Both the position numbers and the translations under genes were made by a program. A stretch of DNA of 64,000 nucleotides from JAAFIW01 sp031414805 (GTDB lineage Bacteria > Pseudomonadota > Gammaproteobacteria > Burkholderiales > Burkholderiaceae_C), in the NCBI GenBank assembly GCA_031414805.1, contig JANOQJ010000088.1:25396-89395 (forward strand), read 5' to 3'. Positions 61,046 through 64,000 of this stretch are shown here, piece after piece (position 1 is the first letter of the stretch; each line of letters opens with the position of its first letter). The notes under the pieces were generated by a model that saw only the letters and a list, made by a program, of their open reading frames with translations, searched no databases and was not told where the DNA came from.

Positions 61046-63838
61046 ATGACCCGCAGCGCTGAAGCCGCCCCTGCGTTAATCGGCTCGCAATACCCCCGTT
61101 TCGCCCAGCGCCTGCGCCGCCGTTACAACGCTTACTTGACCCTGTTGCCGCAGGGTCTTTTAACGCGCGACAGCCTGAACACCACGTTGACCGCGCTTGC
61201 ATCATCGGGTTTGGCAGTGCCCGCGGCGCTGCGGGTGCTGCGCCAACTGGTGATGTTGCGGTTGATCGAACTGGACTGCGATGGTTCATTGCCTGCGTTG
61301 GATACCGTCATACATGCCGTCACCGTGCTCGCCGAGTTCACGCTCGATGTCGCCTGCCACCAAGCACAAGACCAGCTGGACGCACTGCATGGCGAGCCCC
61401 TCGGCCCGGACGGCCAGCGCGCCCATTTCTGGGTGGTCGGCATGGGCAAACTGGGCGCCCGCGAGTTGAACGTATCCAGCGACATCGACCTGATTTATGT
61501 GTATGACCAGGATGGCAATACCAACGGCAACAGCGCAGGCAGTGGCCAGATCTCCAACCACGAATACTTTGGCAAGTACGCCAAACTGATCTACGGCCTG
61601 ATTGGAGAGACCACCGAGCACGGCTTTGTATTTCGGGTCGATCTGGCGCTGCGGCCCAACGGCAACAGCGGTCCCGCCGCCGTGTCACTCGACGCCTTGC
61701 AAGAGTATTTTGTGGTGCAGGGCCGCGAATGGGAGCGCTTTGCCTGGCTAAAAAGCCGCGTGGTGGCGCCCCAGCGATCCATCACTGCGGGCTCGGCCAT
61801 GCGCGCGGCGGTGCTGCCTTTTGTGTTTCGCCACTACCTGGACTACAACGTGTTCGACGCGCTGCGGGTGCTGCACCGGCAAATCCGCGACCAGGCAGCG
61901 CGACGCAGCGCCGGCCGGCCAGACCGCGCCAACGACGTGAAACTGTCGCGTGGTGGCATTCGCGAGATTGAGTTCACCGTGCAACTGCTGCAGGTGGTGC
62001 GTGGGGGCCAGTTTCCCGAGCTGCGTACCCGGCCTACGGTGGCCGCGTTGCAGCGCCTGGCCCATGCGGGCCTGATGTCGCCCGACACAGCTGACGCGCT
62101 GACCCGGGCTTACGAGTTTTTGCGCCGTGTAGAGCACCGCATTCAGTACCTGGATGACCAGCAAACCCATGCCCTGCCCACGGACGACGCCGACCTGGCC
62201 TGGATTGCGCAAACCATGGGCTACGCCAATTGCTGCCCCTTTCTGAGTGATCTGGATGCGCACCGAGAAAGAGTGGCGCACGAATTTGACGCCTTGCTCG
62301 GTAACGCCAAACCCGATTGCACGGGCGGGCGATGCGGTGGACCCAAAGCCCCGCCTGTTACGGCGCTGGCGCTACCAGACGCACTCACCCAGTTGCCAGA
62401 TACCTTTCGCGAGCGTGTGGCGCAGTGGCAAGGCCACCCGCGTGTGCTGGCCTTGCGCGACGACGCGCGTGCGCGCTTGGTCTTGCTGGTGCTGCGCACC
62501 GGCGTCTGGCTGCAAGCCGGTGTTGACGCAGAGCAAGCCCAGCGCCTGCAAGCCGCCCTGCGCTGGGCTGACTGGATGGAAACACTGCTGCGCCGGGACA
62601 GCTACCTGGCGTTGTTGGTGGAGCGCCCGGCGGTACACCAGCGCCTGCTGCGCACCCTGGGCGCGGCCAAATGGCCAGCGCGCTACTTGTTACAGCACCC
62701 TGGGGTGATCGACGAGCTGGCCAGCGACGCGTTGTTGGCAGGGCGTTTTGACGCCGCGCAGCTTCGTCAGGAATTGCAGGCGCGGCGCAACTCCCTGCAG
62801 ATCACCAGCGAAGACGACGACGAAGCCCTGCTGAACCTGCTGCGCCGCGCCTTGCATGCCCAGATGTTTCGCACACTGGCGCGTGATGTGGAAGGTCGCC
62901 TGACGGTGGAGCAGGTCGCCGACGACCTGAGCGCACTGGCCGACTGCCTGCTGCAAATTACCGCCGACTGGTGCTGGCAGCGCCTGAAAACCCGCCACCG
63001 AGAGCATCCGCAATTCGCCGTCATTGGCTACGGCAAGCTGGGCAGTAAAGAACTGGGCTACGGCAGCGACCTGGACATCGTGTTTGTGTACGACGATGCG
63101 GGCCAGGCCGATCCGGACAGCGCCGCCCGCACCGACGAAGACGGCGTTGCCGTCATTTACGCGGCCTTCGTGCGCAAACTTATCACCTGGCTGACCGTGA
63201 AAACCAGCGAGGGCGACCTGTTCGAGATTGACACCGCACTGCGCCCCAATGGCAACAGCGGCATGCTGGTCACCACCTTCACCGCCTATGCCAACTACCA
63301 GCAGCAACGCGGCAGCAACACCGCCTGGACCTGGGAACACCAGGCCATGACGCGCGCCCGTTTTGTGATGGGCACACCGCAGTTGCAACAGCGCTTTGAA
63401 GCCGTGCGCCTGGCTGTCATCACCGCACCGCGCGACGAGGCCGGGTTGAAAGAAGAAATTGTGTCCATGCGCGGCAAAGTGCGCGCGGCCCACCCCGTGA
63501 AAGACGGCCAGTTCGACGTCAAGCACAGCGCAGGCGGCATGGTGGACGCGGAATTCGCCGTGCAATACCTGGTGCTGTTACACGCCGCACAGCACCCGGC
63601 GCTGCAAGCCAACGTGGGCAACATCGCGCTACTGGAGCAAGCGGAGCGTTGTGGCCTGCTGCCCCCCGGGGTCGGCCACGCCGCGGCGGGTGCCTACCGC
63701 GCGCTGCGCCGGGTGCAGCACCAGGCCCGCCTGAACGAAGCGCCTACGCAGGTGGCATTGCCGGGGTTGTTGCAGGAACGCGAGGCTGTGATGGCGTTGT
63801 GGGCAGCTGTGTTGAATCACCAGGTTGCTCCTAAATAA
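61046..63838 (+). CDS. glnE: Glutamine synthetase adenylyltransferase/deadenylase
   Basis: Bifunctional enzyme that adenylylates and de-adenylylates glutamine synthetase in response to PII. 930 residues, two nucleotidyltransferase halves: WVVGMGKLGARELNVSSDID and LIYVYDQDG in the first, FAVIGYGKLGSKELGYGSDL then DIVFVYDD in the second. Each is followed by a helical region with GGIREIEFTVQLLQ and SAGGMVDAEFAVQYL. Stop TAA at 63836-63838 lies within a dispersed repeat, which codes the last residues. Confidence 0.96.
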   Translation: MTRSAEAAPALIGSQYPRFAQRLRRRYNAYLTLLPQGLLTRDSLNTTLTALASSGLAVPAALRVLRQLVMLRLIELDCDGSLPALDTVIHAVTVLAEFTLDVACHQAQDQLDALHGEPLGPDGQRAHFWVVGMGKLGARELNVSSDIDLIYVYDQDGNTNGNSAGSGQISNHEYFGKYAKLIYGLIGETTEHGFVFRVDLALRPNGNSGPAAVSLDALQEYFVVQGREWERFAWLKSRVVAPQRSITAGSAMRAAVLPFVFRHYLDYNVFDALRVLHRQIRDQAARRSAGRPDRANDVKLSRGGIREIEFTVQLLQVVRGGQFPELRTRPTVAALQRLAHAGLMSPDTADALTRAYEFLRRVEHRIQYLDDQQTHALPTDDADLAWIAQTMGYANCCPFLSDLDAHRERVAHEFDALLGNAKPDCTGGRCGGPKAPPVTALALPDALTQLPDTFRERVAQWQGHPRVLALRDDARARLVLLVLRTGVWLQAGVDAEQAQRLQAALRWADWMETLLRRDSYLALLVERPAVHQRLLRTLGAAKWPARYLLQHPGVIDELASDALLAGRFDAAQLRQELQARRNSLQITSEDDDEALLNLLRRALHAQMFRTLARDVEGRLTVEQVADDLSALADCLLQITADWCWQRLKTRHREHPQFAVIGYGKLGSKELGYGSDLDIVFVYDDAGQADPDSAARTDEDGVAVIYAAFVRKLITWLTVKTSEGDLFEIDTALRPNGNSGMLVTTFTAYANYQQQRGSNTAWTWEHQAMTRARFVMGTPQLQQRFEAVRLAVITAPRDEAGLKEEIVSMRGKVRAAHPVKDGQFDVKHSAGGMVDAEFAVQYLVLLHAAQHPALQANVGNIALLEQAERCGLLPPGVGHAAAGAYRALRRVQHQARLNEAPTQVALPGLLQEREAVMALWAAVLNHQVAPK

Positions 63839-63861
63839 GTAGCTGCTTGAGCAGTATTTAT
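63823..63861 (+). repeat. Dispersed repeat copy, forward, truncated
   Basis: Begins GTTGCTCCTAAATAAGTAGC, core AGCTGCTTGAGCAG, and stops after TATTTA. The AAGGGCT half is missing and replaced by sequence leading into the transposase fragment. It carries the glnE stop codon. Confidence 0.82.
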
Positions 63862-63868
63862 TCCAATT

Positions 63869-64000
63869 CTAATTTTCAACAGCACTAATTATCCATTCCC
63901 ACCCTGCAATGGACTTGACCCTGCTTTGATCGGCCTCCAGTGCCTGTAGGCCTTTGACCAAGTCATCCTCCAGATCATCCATGCTGTCAAAGGCTTTGTT
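63869..64000 (-). CDS. IS630-family transposase, C-terminal fragment in window
   Basis: The minus strand codes 43 residues from the window edge to a TAG: NKAFDSMDDLEDDLVKGLQ, then ALEADQSRVKSIAGWEWIIS and AVEN. The FDSMDDLEDDL...SIAGWEWI pattern is the typical C-terminus of IS630-type transposases. The remainder, and whether it is intact, lies outside the window. Confidence 0.72.
   Translation of the reverse strand, partial: NKAFDSMDDLEDDLVKGLQALEADQSRVKSIAGWEWIISAVEN

Noticed and set aside
11123..63861. Dispersed repeats as a CRISPR array
   Set aside because: Copies are kilobases apart, in both orientations, and partly inside genes; there are no regular spacers or cas genes.

Overview
The window is GC-rich chromosomal DNA from a betaproteobacterium, most likely Comamonadaceae (Rhodoferax/Polaromonas/Acidovorax-like). 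This rests on gene families and order (pgk, pyk, fba, purC on one strand; fmt-def-LysM-dprA; yajC-secD-secF; glnE divergent from yhdP) and on a short dispersed repeat with core AGCTGCTTGAGCAG of a kind I associate with that family. No rRNA, tRNA or CRISPR array was seen.

Layout. 1-2.5 kb: partial M20 peptidase and a compact type II restriction-modification pair (HNH protein plus C5-cytosine methyltransferase). 2.5-5 kb: chromate resistance chrB-chrA. 5-8.3 kb: small membrane protein, purC, SWIM zinc-finger protein. 8.4-11.1 kb: lipid kinase, metallophosphoesterase and two small membrane proteins on the plus strand. 11.4-13.2 kb: hybrid histidine kinase flanked by two copies of a compound repeat. 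13.5-15.3 kb: DarT/DarG toxin-antitoxin pair whose likely promoter overlaps a near-perfect LexA (SOS) box. 15.4-17.5 kb: class II fructose-bisphosphate aldolase and a lipoprotein hydrolase. 17.7-29.6 kb: surface-glycan-like region with four methyltransferases, an outer-membrane TPR/beta-barrel protein, a secreted FecR-domain protein, a GT4 glycosyltransferase and a 1732-residue protein joining TPRs to three glycosyltransferase modules. 29.6-32.4 kb: pyk and pgk. 32.5-38.3 kb: azlDC, fmt, a lipoprotein, def, LysM protein, dprA. 38.5-44.2 kb: DUF1631 protein and secF-secD-yajC. 44.3-50.6 kb: indolepyruvate oxidoreductase and a Tat-exported PhoX phosphatase. 50.7-53.1 kb: mltA, a 49-residue membrane protein, an OmpV/MipA porin-like protein. 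53.3-61 kb: response regulator, PAS histidine kinase, nitrilase and yhdP in one co-directional run. 61-63.8 kb: glnE. Right edge: C-terminus of an IS630-type transposase.

How it fits together. The housekeeping backbone (pgk, pyk, fba, purC, all minus strand) is interrupted by accessory blocks: the glycan region between pyk and fba, and the darTG/kinase/lipid-kinase block between fba and purC. Sixteen copies of the dispersed repeat lie between genes and also inside genes, where they read through as extra linker residues (chrA twice, SWIM protein, fmt, dprA) or supply stop or start codons (mltA, glnE, the 54-kb kinase/regulator junction). The most novel-looking items are the tripartite glycosyltransferase with its FecR/barrel partners, the apparently SOS-controlled DarTG locus, and the repeat family that is tolerated in open reading frames.
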